From Paenibacillus puerhi (GTDB taxonomy: Bacteria > Bacillota > Bacilli > Paenibacillales > NBRC-103111), in the NCBI RefSeq assembly GCF_009846885.1, contig NZ_WUWM01000002.1, forward strand, positions 327,297 through 391,296: a stretch of 64,000 nucleotides of DNA, written 5' to 3'. The position numbers were made by a program, and so were the translations under genes. Shown here in pieces: positions 37,119 through 50,563 of the stretch (position 1 is the first letter of the stretch; each line of letters opens with the position of its first letter). The notes below the pieces were generated by a model. The model was given only the letters and a program-made list of their open reading frames with translations. It searched no databases and was not told the DNA's origin.

Positions 37119-37133
37119 ATAAAAGTTCATTAT
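37119..37133 (-). promoter_or_regulatory. CcpC-type operator upstream of citZ
   Basis: ATAA-AAGTTCA-TTAT is a perfect match to the ATAA-N7-TTAT dyad bound by CcpC at Bacillus citZ and citB. It lies about 12 bp upstream of the proposed -35. CcpC represses TCA genes unless citrate accumulates. The ccpC gene is not in this window. Confidence 0.65.
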
Positions 37134-37363
37134 CAGCACCATAAACATATGCTATCTGCAAGTAAGTCCTCTCATACAAGCATGTCTTTCCCCATGTAAA
37201 TTTATTCTCGCCTCCTACAATATCTTCAACCGGACGGCTTCCGCCGAACCGGGTGGACTTCAAATAGGGTAAAAGGTAAAATAGAAATCGTTCCGAAAAA
37301 AATATAACAATCATTCGAAAAGTAGAAATCAGACCACGCCTTTGCGCGGACGGGAGGACCCCC
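37134..37363. other. Remainder of the divergent citZ-ppx intergenic region
   Basis: It presumably carries the ppx promoter on the plus strand. AT-rich stretches occur near 37270-37325, but I could not choose a clear promoter. No gene is supported here. Confidence 0.4.
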
Positions 37364-38905
37364 ATGAACAACAGCCGCATCATCGGGATTATCGACATCG
37401 GCTCCAACTCCATTCGACTGGCCATCTATGAATTAGCGGCCGAAGGCGGCTATCGGGTCGTGGGCGAGTTCAAGGAATCGGCACGCCTCAGCAGCCGGAT
37501 TCATCCGGACGGCTCCCTTCCTGAAGAGGATATTCAAAGACTTGTGCACATCCTGACCCGGTTCAAGCGGATCGGGGATACCTATAAGGCAGGCGAATAC
37601 CGCGTGGTGGCCACGGCGGCCATTCGCAACGCCTCTAATTCGCTACAAATCCTGGAAAGTCTCCGCCGGGAGAGCGGGCTTCCGGTAGAGATCCTGTCCG
37701 GCGAGGACGAGGCGCGCATCGGCTTTCTTGGGATGATCCGGACGATGGACATACCGGACGGCTTCCTTGTCGATATCGGCGGCGGCAGCACCGAGGTCAG
37801 CCTGTTCCGCGATCGCAAGATTGTCCAAAGCGTGTCGTTTTCGTTTGGAGCGGTTAATACGACGCGCGTCTTCTCCACAGACGGTGAGTTTTCGAACGAA
37901 CAGCTGATGGGGATCCGGTACATGGTCGAGGCAGCTGTCGCTGCAGAGCCTTGGATCAAGGAGTCTCCCGGTCTCCCTCTGGTCGGCTTGGGAGGAGGCG
38001 TGCGCACGCTTTGTAAAATCAGCCAGCGCAAGAGACGCTACTCTTTCCCCCAAACGCATCACTATCTTATTCCTCCTGAAGAGATGGATGAGCTTGCCGC
38101 TTGGCTTCCCTCGCTCCCCGGCGAAAAGCGCAAGAAGGTGGACGGCCTGTCCAAGGACCGCATCGATATCATCATACCGGGCCTGATTATTTTGCAGACG
38201 CTCTTCCAGCAAGCCGGCGCAACGCATTACCTGGTTAGCGGCGCAGGGCTCCGGGACGGGTTGTTCTTCGAAACGTTCGCGCCGGCGCAGCCCGAGGACG
38301 TGCAGGTAGCCGAGTATAGCGCAGCCAACCTGCTTGCGCTGCATTCAACGGCCCCCGCGGCGCACACCCTTCAGGTACGTGCATTGGCGCTCCAGCTTTA
38401 TGATGCGGTGACCGTAGAAGGCGGCATCCCATTGTCAGAACGGCACAGGCTTTGCTTCGGCATCGCGGCCATGCTTTATCGGATCGGGGCTTCCTTGCAG
38501 TATTACCAATTCCCTAAGCATTCGTTCCATCTGATCGCCCAGACACGTATCGATGGGCTGACTCACCGCGAGATGCTGCTTTGCGCCTACATCGCGTCGT
38601 TCAAAACGAAGAGCCGTACCCAGCAAGCGATGTCCGGCTACAAAGATATTCTCGAAGACGACGATCTGGAGACCGTCGCTAAGCTGGGAAGCCTGCTTCA
38701 AGTGGCGGTTGCGCTTGATGTCAGCGAGACCCAGGCACTGGAGCTGACGTCAGCCACGCTGCACAACCACTCCCTTCTTTTGGGTCTGCGGATAAAGCAC
38801 GACCCCTCTGCGGAATACAGAGAGGTCGAAGCACTGCAAAAGGATTTTAAAAAATTATGGGGGCTGCAGCTCAAGCTTCAGGGGCCGTCGTTTTCCACGA
38901 GCTGA
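37364..38905 (+). CDS. ppx: Exopolyphosphatase / Ppx-GppA family with C-terminal HD-like domain
   Basis: A protein of 513 residues. The ASKHA fold is N-terminal: IGIIDIGSNSIRLAIYE, the second phosphate loop VDIGGGSTEVSLF, and EDEARIGFLGM. The C-terminal 200 residues are helical, HD-like, as in long Ppx/GppA proteins. It removes terminal phosphates from polyphosphate and may also act on pppGpp. A GGGAGGACCCCC site precedes the ATG. The gene converges on ppk, and their coding ends overlap by 35 bp. This puts synthesis and breakdown of polyphosphate on opposing strands. Confidence 0.93.
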   Translation: MNNSRIIGIIDIGSNSIRLAIYELAAEGGYRVVGEFKESARLSSRIHPDGSLPEEDIQRLVHILTRFKRIGDTYKAGEYRVVATAAIRNASNSLQILESLRRESGLPVEILSGEDEARIGFLGMIRTMDIPDGFLVDIGGGSTEVSLFRDRKIVQSVSFSFGAVNTTRVFSTDGEFSNEQLMGIRYMVEAAVAAEPWIKESPGLPLVGLGGGVRTLCKISQRKRRYSFPQTHHYLIPPEEMDELAAWLPSLPGEKRKKVDGLSKDRIDIIIPGLIILQTLFQQAGATHYLVSGAGLRDGLFFETFAPAQPEDVQVAEYSAANLLALHSTAPAAHTLQVRALALQLYDAVTVEGGIPLSERHRLCFGIAAMLYRIGASLQYYQFPKHSFHLIAQTRIDGLTHREMLLCAYIASFKTKSRTQQAMSGYKDILEDDDLETVAKLGSLLQVAVALDVSETQALELTSATLHNHSLLLGLRIKHDPSAEYREVEALQKDFKKLWGLQLKLQGPSFSTS

Positions 38906-40988
38906 TGCGCATCGCCTCGAACTGGCTGCGCAGCGGCTCATCCGGCCCTGCCTGAACTCTTTCGTATAGCCCGTTTGGCTGAAGCCGGCGGGCTTTTACA
39001 TTATCCCGCAAACTCAGCTGCAGGATGTTGATCAGCGTCTCCTGGATGCTCGTATCGAATACCGGGCACATCAGCTCTACCCGTCGCGTCAGGTTCCGCG
39101 TCATCCAGTCGGCGCTCGAGATATAGATCTCGGGCTCGCCGCCATTCTCGAAGTAGAAGATTCGGGAATGCTCCAGAAATCGGTCCACGATGCTGATCAC
39201 GGTGATATTCTCGCTAAGCCCCGGAACACCCGGCTTCAAGCAGCAAACTCCGCGCACGATCAGCTCAATCTTCACACCCGCCTGCGAGGCCAGATACAGC
39301 TCATCCACCATCCGCTGGTTGGAGAGCGAGTTGAACTTCGCGACGATGCGCGCGGGCTTGCCCTGTGCGGCATTCTCGGCTTCACGACGTAATTTCCCGA
39401 TCAGCTTATCCATCATGTCCGATGGCGCTACTCCGAAGGCTTTCCAGTTATGGGGCGCCGAATAACCCGTTACTTCGTTAAATAAGGCCGACGCGTCCTC
39501 CCCAATATCCTTGTCCGTGGTGAACAGGCCGATATCCGTATACAGCTTGGCTGTGCTGTCATTATAATTCCCGGTTCCCACATGAATGTATCTGCGCAAG
39601 CCGTCCTGCTCCTGACGTACGACCAGCGTGATCTTGGCATGCGTCTTAAGCCCAACGAGACCGTAAACCACATGACATCCCGCTTGCTCAAGCTTGCGTG
39701 CCCAAGCTATGTTGCGTTCTTCGTCAAACCGGGCCTTCAGTTCGACCACGACCGTCACCTGCATGCCGGATTCCGCTGCACGGGCAAGCGCCTGGATCAA
39801 AGGAGAATTGCCGCTGACGCGATATAGCGTCATTTTGATCGCGAGCACCTCGGGATCATAGGCCGCCTGACAGATGAAGTCCGTCACCGCATCGAAGGAT
39901 TCGTACGGATGATACACGAGGACGTCCCGCTGACGGAGCTTGCCGAAGATGTCGGCCGCCTCATCCAGCTCCGCCGGATAGGCCTGCTGGATAGGAGCAT
40001 AGCGCAGCTGGTCATATCCTTTTAGCGAGCCCGCGAGCTTCATCAAGTAGCTCAAGTCAAGAGGGCCGTCGATCTCGAAGATATTGTCCGTGACCTCAAA
40101 TTCATCCAGAAGCTGTGCCAACGCATACGGGTGAATCCCCTTCTGAACCTCTAGCCGTACCGGCGTCCCCCATCTGCGGCGGCGGAGCTGGAGCTCAATC
40201 TCCTCCAGCAGATCCTCCGCCTCTTCTTCGTTGAGTATCAGATCCGAGTTGCGGGTTAGGCGGAAGGCCTGTACGGAAACGGCATTGTACCCGCTGAACA
40301 GAGTGTGGATATGCTGCTCAATCAGCTCCTCCATGAGGATATACTCCCGTTTCTTGCTGTTGGTCCTTACCGGAACTTCTATAAAGCGGGACAAGTTGGA
40401 AGGTACCTCTAGAATCGCAAAGTAGGGCTCCTCCTCATTCTCCAGGCCCTCTTCGTATTCTTCCTTCATCAGCACGACCGCCAAATACACGCCCTGCGAA
40501 TGCACAAGCGGGAAAGGACGCGCCTGATCGACCGCCATCGGAGTAAGCACGGGAAACATAAAGTTATGGAAATATTCATCCATCGCTTTTCGCTGCGTGA
40601 TGTTCAGGTCTTCATATTCGATAAAATGAATCCCTTCCTTGCCCAAAGCCCGGGATAGTTCACGGTAGGTTTTGTACTGCTCCGCGACCAGCTTGGCTCC
40701 CCGCTTCATGATTCGCTTAAATAGGCCTGCAGGCGTATATCCCGTAAAATCCTTCTTGGTGTAACCCGCCTTGATCTGATCCACGACGCCGGCTACCCGG
40801 ACACTCATAAATTCATCCAAATTAGAAGATACGATGGATAGAAATTTCATACGCTCCAGCAGCGGAGTGGTCGGGTCCTGCGCCTCCTCCAGTACCCGTC
40901 TGTTAAATTCCATCCAACTCAATTCCCGGTTCAAGTAATGATTGGCCGTTTCTTTGACATGCGTCTCTCGAGAAGCCGTCTCCTTCAT
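38871..40988 (-). CDS. ppk: Polyphosphate kinase 1
   Basis: A protein of 705 residues. The N-terminal domain begins YLNRELSWMEFNRRVLEEA. The two phospholipase-D-like domains carry the active-site His residues: GLKTHAKITLV (phospho-acceptor region) and YIHVGTGNYND. It reversibly transfers the gamma-phosphate of ATP to polyphosphate. A PhoP-box promoter lies 64-117 bp upstream, so it is probably induced by phosphate starvation. The 3' end overlaps ppx by 35 bp. Confidence 0.97.
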   Translation of the reverse strand: MKETASRETHVKETANHYLNRELSWMEFNRRVLEEAQDPTTPLLERMKFLSIVSSNLDEFMSVRVAGVVDQIKAGYTKKDFTGYTPAGLFKRIMKRGAKLVAEQYKTYRELSRALGKEGIHFIEYEDLNITQRKAMDEYFHNFMFPVLTPMAVDQARPFPLVHSQGVYLAVVLMKEEYEEGLENEEEPYFAILEVPSNLSRFIEVPVRTNSKKREYILMEELIEQHIHTLFSGYNAVSVQAFRLTRNSDLILNEEEAEDLLEEIELQLRRRRWGTPVRLEVQKGIHPYALAQLLDEFEVTDNIFEIDGPLDLSYLMKLAGSLKGYDQLRYAPIQQAYPAELDEAADIFGKLRQRDVLVYHPYESFDAVTDFICQAAYDPEVLAIKMTLYRVSGNSPLIQALARAAESGMQVTVVVELKARFDEERNIAWARKLEQAGCHVVYGLVGLKTHAKITLVVRQEQDGLRRYIHVGTGNYNDSTAKLYTDIGLFTTDKDIGEDASALFNEVTGYSAPHNWKAFGVAPSDMMDKLIGKLRREAENAAQGKPARIVAKFNSLSNQRMVDELYLASQAGVKIELIVRGVCCLKPGVPGLSENITVISIVDRFLEHSRIFYFENGGEPEIYISSADWMTRNLTRRVELMCPVFDTSIQETLINILQLSLRDNVKARRLQPNGLYERVQAGPDEPLRSQFEAMRISSWKTTAPEA

Positions 40989-41051
40989 TGGTACTATACC
41001 CCCATGGCATCCGCATCATTGTCTAATCGTTTGCGGGCTTCTGTTTCCTCC

Positions 41052-41105
41052 ATCGTAATTCGACAATGTTAAGGGACAATACGTCTTTTGTAAATTTTAT
41101 GTAAA
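41052..41105 (-). promoter_or_regulatory. PhoP-box promoter of ppk
   Basis: On the minus strand TTTACA, TTTACA, CGTATT and TTAACA stand at an exact 11-bp period (41105 down to 41067). After 9 nt follows TACGAT (41057-41052) as the -10. Three of the four hexamers fit TT(A/T)ACA perfectly. The layout equals that at pstS. Confidence 0.85.
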
Positions 41106-41124
41106 CAATTCCAAACGTATTCGA

Positions 41125-41553
41125 TTAATACCCCGTTCCATCTGCAGGAGAAACAGCTTCTCGCAGTAGCGCATAGACCTCCGCCGCTTCACGATCAAGC
41201 CGTACCGGCTTCCAGTCCTTCCTCACCCACACGTGCCGGGTAGTGCCGGTGACAAGCAGATCGCCGCCACGCTTCACCTCATACGCAAATGCCAAGCGGA
41301 CATGGGTATAGGACTCCAGACGGGTATGAACCGTAACCACGTCATCGTAGCGGGCAGGCTGCTTGAATTTCACCTCCGCCTCCACGACCGGCAGCAGCAG
41401 TCCCTTGGCTTCCAGCTGCTCATAAGGGACGCCCAGCGAACGTATCATTTCCGTGCGACCGATCTCGAACCACGTCAAATAATTGGCGTGATACACAACG
41501 CCCATTTGATCCGTTTCCTGATAGCGCACCCGAATTTCATGAGAAAACCACAT
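41125..41553 (-). CDS. YbgC/4-hydroxybenzoyl-CoA-thioesterase-like acyl-CoA thioesterase
   Basis: About 142 residues from the ATG of MWFSHEIRVR, with GGTGGAGG upstream. It is a hotdog fold with the family motif RYQETDQMGVVYHANYLTWFE, in which the Asp is catalytic. It hydrolyses acyl-CoA thioesters of unknown chain type. It lies between the pyk terminator and the ppk promoter and looks monocistronic. Confidence 0.93.
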   Translation of the reverse strand: MWFSHEIRVRYQETDQMGVVYHANYLTWFEIGRTEMIRSLGVPYEQLEAKGLLLPVVEAEVKFKQPARYDDVVTVHTRLESYTHVRLAFAYEVKRGGDLLVTGTTRHVWVRKDWKPVRLDREAAEVYALLREAVSPADGTGY

Positions 41554-41585
41554 GATTGCCTCCACCTCCACCTATTAGCCGGCGA

Positions 41586-41620
41586 AAAGAAAAGAGCGAA
41601 ACCGATATTCGATTTCGCTC
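41586..41620 (-). terminator. Terminator of the accD-accA-pyk operon
   Basis: On the minus strand GAGCGAAATCG...CGGTTTCGCTC (11-bp stem, 5-nt loop) is followed by TTTTCTTTTCG. It lies about 30 bp after the pyk stop. Confidence 0.92.
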
Positions 41621-41650
41621 CCTTCTCTGTATAAACCCTAACCGTTCGTC

Positions 41651-43411
41651 TTACAATACCCGCGCGCGGCCGGAATAAATCACGCCGACCTCAGGATAAA
41701 TCGATACTTCAGCGCCATCCTTCAGGATGGTCAGCGCGTTTTCGACGCCAACGATGACCGGCTTGCCCAGACTGATGCCGACGACGGCTGCATGAGACGT
41801 AATGCCTCCGGTTTCCGTGATGACGGCCGCGGCTTTTTCAAAGGCTGGCATGTACTCCTTGTCCGTGGTCGGCGTGATCAGAATGCAGCCCTCGGTTGCT
41901 TTGGCATTCGCTTCCTCCGCGCTGCGGGCCACGATGACTTTGCCCGTTGCATTTTGAGTGCCGATCCCTTGCCCTTTAGCGATCATCTCTCCGACCTGGT
42001 GCACCTTGATCAGGTTCGTCGTTCCGGAGCGGCCTACCGGCACGCCAGCCGTAATGACGACGATGTCGCCTAGGCTGACCAGACCGGTCTTCACGCTGGC
42101 ATCGACAGCCATTTCGAACAATTGGTCCGTCGATGTACAAGCTTCGCCCTTCAACGCTACAACGCCCCAGACAAGGGATAGGCGGCGCAGTACGCTCTCC
42201 ACCGGGGTAACGGCGATGATCGGAGCCTTCGGGCGGTATTTGGATACCATCCGGGCCGTATAGCCGCTCTCGGTAGCTGTCAGAATGGCACGCGCCTGCA
42301 GATCGAGCGCCGAGTTGGCTACTGCTTGGCTGATTGCTTCCGTGACAGTCGTTTGCTGTGCGTTGCTTTGACGGATAAAAATCTCACGGTGCTCCAGCGC
42401 GCTCTCCGCACGCTCGGCGATGCGGGCCATCGTTTGCACGGATTCGATCGGATATTTCCCCGCAGCCGTTTCACCGGACAGCATGACGGCATCGGTGCCG
42501 TCGAAGATCGCATTGGCCACGTCGCTTGCTTCCGCACGGGTAGGGCGAGGGTTGCGCTGCATCGAATCGAGCATCATCGTTGCCGTAATAACCGGTTTGC
42601 CGGCCTGGTTACATTTCTTGATCATCGCCTTCTGTACGATCGGCACATCCTCGGCCGGAATTTCCACGCCAAGATCTCCGCGCGCAACCATCAGACCGTC
42701 GGATACTTCCAAAATTTCGTCGAGGTTGTCCACGCCTTCCTGGTTCTCGATCTTGGAGATGATCTGAATATGAGTCGCATTATGACGCTCCAAAATTTCA
42801 CGAATTTCGATAACGTCGCTCGCTTTGCGGACAAAGGAAGCGGCGATGAAATCCACGCCCTGCTGGATACCGAAGATAATATCGTTGGCATCCTTCTCGG
42901 TAATACCCGGCAGGTTGATCTTCACGCCAGGCACGTTGACACCCTTCTTACCTCCGAGCAGTCCGCCGTTCTTGATGCGGCAGATGATATCCGTACCCTG
43001 AATATCCTCAACGGTCAAGCCGATCAAGCCGTCGTCGATCAGAATCGTCGATCCGATCCGCACGTCCTTGTACAGATCGCGATATGTAATATGGACGCGC
43101 TCGGCATCCCCCACGATCTCCTCCGTCGTCAGGGTGATCATCTGATCCTGTACAAGCTCAACCTTCTGGTCGTCCTTCAGCTTGCCGGTACGAATCTCCG
43201 GCCCCTTCGTATCGAGCAGGATCGCAATGTCGCTGCGTCCGAGCTCTTTGCTGGCCTCGCGGACGTTCTTGATCCGGTTGCCATGCTCTTCGAAGTCGCC
43301 GTGGGAGAAGTTAAGACGGGCGACGTTCATACCCGCTCCGATCAGTTTCTTGAACATCTCCAGCGATTCGCTCACTGGACCAATGGTGCACACAATTTTA
43401 GTTCTACGCAT
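41651..43411 (-). CDS. pyk: Pyruvate kinase with C-terminal PEP-utiliser domain
   Basis: A protein of 586 residues. The catalytic core starts [12 protein letters not shown] and contains [12 protein letters not shown] and [19 protein letters not shown]. The last 110 residues are the extra PEP-utilising-enzyme mobile domain seen in Bacillus enzymes, with [15 protein letters not shown]. It makes pyruvate and ATP from phosphoenolpyruvate. The ATG overlaps the accA end by 8 bp, with GGAGGGAAACC as ribosome-binding site. No pfkA gene precedes it, unlike in Bacillus subtilis. Confidence 0.97.
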   Translation of the reverse strand: MRRTKIVCTIGPVSESLEMFKKLIGAGMNVARLNFSHGDFEEHGNRIKNVREASKELGRSDIAILLDTKGPEIRTGKLKDDQKVELVQDQMITLTTEEIVGDAERVHITYRDLYKDVRIGSTILIDDGLIGLTVEDIQGTDIICRIKNGGLLGGKKGVNVPGVKINLPGITEKDANDIIFGIQQGVDFIAASFVRKASDVIEIREILERHNATHIQIISKIENQEGVDNLDEILEVSDGLMVARGDLGVEIPAEDVPIVQKAMIKKCNQAGKPVITATMMLDSMQRNPRPTRAEASDVANAIFDGTDAVMLSGETAAGKYPIESVQTMARIAERAESALEHREIFIRQSNAQQTTVTEAISQAVANSALDLQARAILTATESGYTARMVSKYRPKAPIIAVTPVESVLRRLSLVWGVVALKGEACTSTDQLFEMAVDASVKTGLVSLGDIVVITAGVPVGRSGTTNLIKVHQVGEMIAKGQGIGTQNATGKVIVARSAEEANAKATEGCILITPTTDKEYMPAFEKAAAVITETGGITSHAAVVGISLGKPVIVGVENALTILKDGAEVSIYPEVGVIYSGRARVL

Positions 43412-44378
43412 GGTTTCCCTCCTGGATGGTTGTAAAGGTGCCTATTTCTCTAAATTTGCGGTAACGATCTTCGACAAGCTGTTCCTCAGACAGAACAAGC
43501 AGCTCCTGCAGGTGCTGCCACAGCGTCGTCTTGATCGATTCGGCCTGCAACGCAACATCCCGATGGGCACCGCCCCTCGGTTCGGGAATAATGGCGTCGA
43601 TGACGCCCTGCTTCAGAATTTCATCGGCGGTGATTTTCATCGCTTCCGCCGCTTCCATGGACTTGGAAGCATCTTTATACAATATCGAGGCTGCGCCTTC
43701 CGGGCTGATGACCGAATAGATCGCATTCTCAAGCATAAACACACGATTGCCGACGCCAAGCGCCAGCGCGCCGCCGCTGCCGCCTTCGCCGATGACGACG
43801 CAAAGGATCGGTACGCGCATAGCAGCCATCTCCATCAGGTTGCGAGCGATCGCCTCGCCTTGACCGCGTTCCTCGGCTGCATTGCCGGGATAGGCACCCT
43901 TCGTATCGATGAACGTAATGATCGGCCGCTTGAACTTATTCGCCTGCTTCATCAGGCGCAGCGCCTTGCGGAAGCCATCAGGGTGAGGAGAGCCGAAGAA
44001 GCGGGCGATATTCTCCTTGGTGTCCTTGCCCTTCTGATGGCCGATCACCGTAACGGGAATTCCGTTGAAACGGGCTATACCGCCTACAATCGCGAGATCG
44101 TCGCCATAAAGACGGTCGCCATGCAGCTCCATGAAATCGGTAAACAGATGCTGGATATAATCCAGCGTGGTCGGCCGCTGCGGATGTCTTGCGACCTGCA
44201 TCTTCTGCTGGGTGGACATGCTCTCGTAGAGCTCTCCTTCCAGCTGAGCCAGCCGCTGCTCCAGGCGCGCGATCTCCTCGGAGAAGTCGATTTGCTTGTC
44301 CCGGCTGAACTTGCGCAGATCCTCGATCTTCGAACGCAGATCCGCAAGCGGCAGCTCAAAGGGCATTTCATTTGCCAT
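43404..44378 (-). CDS. accA: Acetyl-CoA carboxylase carboxyltransferase subunit alpha
   Basis: A protein of 324 residues. Typical elements are [39 protein letters not shown] and [17 protein letters not shown]. With AccD it transfers CO2 from carboxybiotin to acetyl-CoA, giving malonyl-CoA for fatty acid synthesis. The start overlaps the accD end by 11 bp, and the stop overlaps the pyk start. Confidence 0.98.
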   Translation of the reverse strand: MANEMPFELPLADLRSKIEDLRKFSRDKQIDFSEEIARLEQRLAQLEGELYESMSTQQKMQVARHPQRPTTLDYIQHLFTDFMELHGDRLYGDDLAIVGGIARFNGIPVTVIGHQKGKDTKENIARFFGSPHPDGFRKALRLMKQANKFKRPIITFIDTKGAYPGNAAEERGQGEAIARNLMEMAAMRVPILCVVIGEGGSGGALALGVGNRVFMLENAIYSVISPEGAASILYKDASKSMEAAEAMKITADEILKQGVIDAIIPEPRGGAHRDVALQAESIKTTLWQHLQELLVLSEEQLVEDRYRKFREIGTFTTIQEGNHA

Positions 44379-45294
44379 GAACGACTTCCTCCTTTACCTT
44401 ATGCATGCCGAGCAGCTTGGACAGCATGCCCCGCAGGTCCTTGCGATGCGCGACCAGATCCACTTGCCCATGCTTCAGATTGAATTCCGAGGTTTGGAAA
44501 TTATCCGGCAGCTTCTGCCGGATCGTCTGCTCGATGACGCGACGGCCCGTAAAGCCGAAGGCCGCGCCCGGCTCGGCGATAATATAATCGCCCAGCATCG
44601 CGAAGCTCGCCGATACGCCCCCGAAGGTCGGGTCGGTAATGACCGACACGTACAAGCCCCCATGCTCATTAAGCTTGGACAAGGCTGCGCTGGTCTTGGC
44701 CATCTGCATCAGACTCAGGATGCTCTCCTGCATCCGGGCTCCGCCCGAGGTCGAAAAGATGATCATCGGCTTGTCCGTCTCTATCGCGTATTCGATAGCC
44801 CGGGTTACCTTCTCGCCAACCACCGAGCCAAGCGATCCGCCCATGAAGTCGAAGCTCATGACCGCCATCACGACCGGGTAACCGCCGATCCGGCCCTCGC
44901 CGGTGATGACCGCATCCTGCATCCCCGTCGACTCCATCGCCTTCGCGTACTTGCCGGCGTAGTCAGGGAAGCCGAGCGGGTCCTCGGAGATCATCTCGCT
45001 GTCAAGCTCTGTGAACTCTCCGTCATCCATCGTCATCTGGATCCGCTCTACCGCGCTTAACCGGTAGTGGTAATCGCAGGACGAGCACACCTTCAGGTTC
45101 TTATCCAGTTCCTTGTTATATTGGATCGTTCCGCACTTCGGGCACTTGTTCATCAGGCCCTCTGGGATTTCGCGCCGCGGCCTCTCTTCAGGTACGTCGA
45201 TACCGCCGTCCAAGGGACGATCGACAGCAGGCCTGTCCGTACTCGGAACGGTCGCGTATTTTCTTTTCTTCTGAAACAGGTCTTTAAATTGCAC
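44368..45294 (-). CDS. accD: Acetyl-CoA carboxylase carboxyltransferase subunit beta
   Basis: About 308 residues from a GTG preceded by GAGGTG; a longer frame exists but lacks similarity. The N-terminal zinc ribbon is [20 protein letters not shown] followed by SSCDYH. The carboxyltransferase core has [19 protein letters not shown] and [12 protein letters not shown]. It forms the alpha2beta2 transferase with AccA. Confidence 0.97.
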   Translation of the reverse strand: MQFKDLFQKKRKYATVPSTDRPAVDRPLDGGIDVPEERPRREIPEGLMNKCPKCGTIQYNKELDKNLKVCSSCDYHYRLSAVERIQMTMDDGEFTELDSEMISEDPLGFPDYAGKYAKAMESTGMQDAVITGEGRIGGYPVVMAVMSFDFMGGSLGSVVGEKVTRAIEYAIETDKPMIIFSTSGGARMQESILSLMQMAKTSAALSKLNEHGGLYVSVITDPTFGGVSASFAMLGDYIIAEPGAAFGFTGRRVIEQTIRQKLPDNFQTSEFNLKHGQVDLVAHRKDLRGMLSKLLGMHKVKEEVVHGK

Positions 45295-45361
45295 GACTAC
45301 ACCTCGCCTTACGTTGTTGGACTTGTCCGTGCGCATCGCAGCTTCTAAGGAATCCGAGCAT

Positions 45362-45553
45362 TCAGGATCTATGCAAAATGGTATTCAACACCTCTTGAAC
45401 TTCTTCCACTTCGCCTTCGGGAACGAGGATCTCGAACTGATTCTTGGTCATGTTAATAGCCCGAACCTGTACCAGAAAGCCTTCTTCGGTCAACTTCAGC
45501 TTGATTCTATCGGCTATTTTCGCCGTAGGTGCGATATAGATCACGGTCCACAT
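45362..45553 (-). CDS. Small conserved-looking protein of unknown function
   Basis: A protein of 63 residues from ATG (MWTVIYIAPTAKIADRIK) with GGAGG nine bases upstream. The pattern of beta and alpha segments, with EGFLVQVRAINMTKNQFEILVP in the middle, looks like a small ferredoxin-like alpha/beta fold. It sits between the PgpA-like gene and accD on the same strand and could be the first gene of the accDA-pyk transcript. No function is recognised. Confidence 0.75.
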   Translation of the reverse strand: MWTVIYIAPTAKIADRIKLKLTEEGFLVQVRAINMTKNQFEILVPEGEVEEVQEVLNTILHRS

Positions 45554-45689
45554 GAAAAAAGACCTCCCGAACATAATGGAATAATGATATCATAACTCCA
45601 CTTTTACCCGCAACCGAGTTCAGGAGGGCGTTTACCTGATGAAACAAGGCGAAAACGCGCGAATTTCCGCGAAAAAAGGGTGCTGAGCC

Positions 45690-46175
45690 TTAAGTTTGAC
45701 GGTCCAGCTCATCCTGCTGTCTATGGGCAATCCGGGCGGATGCCGCGGCGGCAAGGCCTGCGACCAAATCGTCGAGAAACACATGAATAGCGCTCACGTG
45801 ATCATTCAAATCGCGAATAATGCCGATTTTATTTTTATCCAAATAGCCGAAGCTGGTCAGTCCGATCATCCCGTATACGTGTACGATGCCGAGCGCGAGC
45901 GTCTCGTCCACCCCGTACAGCGAAGCATCCGTCTCCATCAACCCTTGAAGCGGCTGCGGCAGCAGCTTCTTCTCGGCAAGCTCGTCGAGTGCGATGCCCG
46001 TATAAAGCACGTACTGCACCTCACGCTTCTGCAGCACCGCCAGCACACTCTCCAGGCAAGCCTCCTTCGTCAGGACCGGGTTGTAAGGAGCCTGCAGCTC
46101 GTGTACGATGTCCGCGATCCGCTCCAAGGTCACTCCGCGCTTCTCCAGATAGTCTACGATAGGTTGATGCGACAT
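45690..46175 (-). CDS. Phosphatidylglycerophosphatase A-like protein
   Basis: A protein of 161 residues with GAAGGAGG upstream. The C-terminal half shows LGIVHVYGMIGLTSFGYLDKNKIG and NDHVSAIHVFLDDLVAGLAAAASA, characteristic of the PgpA/YutG family. That family dephosphorylates phosphatidylglycerophosphate or related lipids. Unlike E. coli PgpA it is mostly soluble-looking, as in Bacillus YutG. It follows dnaE by 111 bp. Confidence 0.85.
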   Translation of the reverse strand: MSHQPIVDYLEKRGVTLERIADIVHELQAPYNPVLTKEACLESVLAVLQKREVQYVLYTGIALDELAEKKLLPQPLQGLMETDASLYGVDETLALGIVHVYGMIGLTSFGYLDKNKIGIIRDLNDHVSAIHVFLDDLVAGLAAAASARIAHRQQDELDRQT

Positions 46176-46286
46176 AACAACAACGCCTCCTTCGATTCAT
46201 TCGTAACACGTGTCAGACCGTCTCGGGATCTCCCGGGAGGGCCGATGATAGCTCGGGTTACTAAATGTATGCAAAGGAGGCTTTCA

Positions 46287-50024
<3,738 letters not shown>

Positions 50025-50067
50025 GCGCCCGACGCCTCCCCGCACATTTTTGAATATTCATATTTTA

Positions 50068-50097
50068 GCATAATACGAACAAGTGTGCCATATAGAT
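50068..50097 (+). promoter_or_regulatory. Possible sigma-E promoter of ytrHI
   Basis: GCATAAT, a 14-nt spacer and CATATAGAT resemble the sigma-E pattern (GNATATT / CATACANT), with several mismatches. In Bacillus ytrHI is a sigma-E operon, which is the main reason to consider it. Confidence 0.35.
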
Positions 50098-50230
50098 GAT
50101 AGTAACCATTCGGCGGCCAAGCTCATCTCCGGACTTTCGCTCGACCGCTTGCGAACGCTGCAGGCGAACATTCGCCTCTCTCGCCCTGACCCGGGAAGAG
50201 GTCCGCCAATTGAAGAAAGGGTGTTTCTAC

Positions 50231-50563
50231 GTGGCCGTATTTTTGTCCAAATGCTTGCTGGATTTTTTCATCGCCTTCGGAGTCGTGCTGGGCGGAACCA
50301 TGCTGGCCGGCATCTCCTCCGTCATTACGCTGGACCCTCCGGTCCACAAGATGCTGACCGTCGCCGAGCAGATCAAGATCTGGGCGATGGTCGCCGCGAT
50401 CGGCGGTACGATCGACCCGATCCGGGCCATCGAGACGCATTTTCAGGACGGACATATTTCACCGGCCATTCAGCAGATTCTATACATTGTCTTCGCCTTC
50501 GTCGGCGCCCATATGGGGACGACGCTGATCCAATGGATTTGCCGGGGAGGGGACGGCGGGTGA
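50231..50563 (+). CDS. ytrH: Sporulation membrane protein YtrH
   Basis: A protein of 110 residues from GTG with AAAGGGTG upstream. It has three hydrophobic segments (about 8-28, 45-62 and 85-102). The segment GGTMLAGISSVITLDPPVHKML, followed by AAIGGTIDPIRAIE, matches the YtrH family, needed for full spore resistance in Bacillus. Its stop overlaps the next start (GTGA). Confidence 0.92.
   Translation: MAVFLSKCLLDFFIAFGVVLGGTMLAGISSVITLDPPVHKMLTVAEQIKIWAMVAAIGGTIDPIRAIETHFQDGHISPAIQQILYIVFAFVGAHMGTTLIQWICRGGDGG

Noticed and set aside
37042..37425. N-terminal extension of citZ by about 130 codons
   Set aside because: The extension crosses the promoter and CcpC box and overlaps the start of ppx; the TTG with AAAGGAGAG fits the family length.
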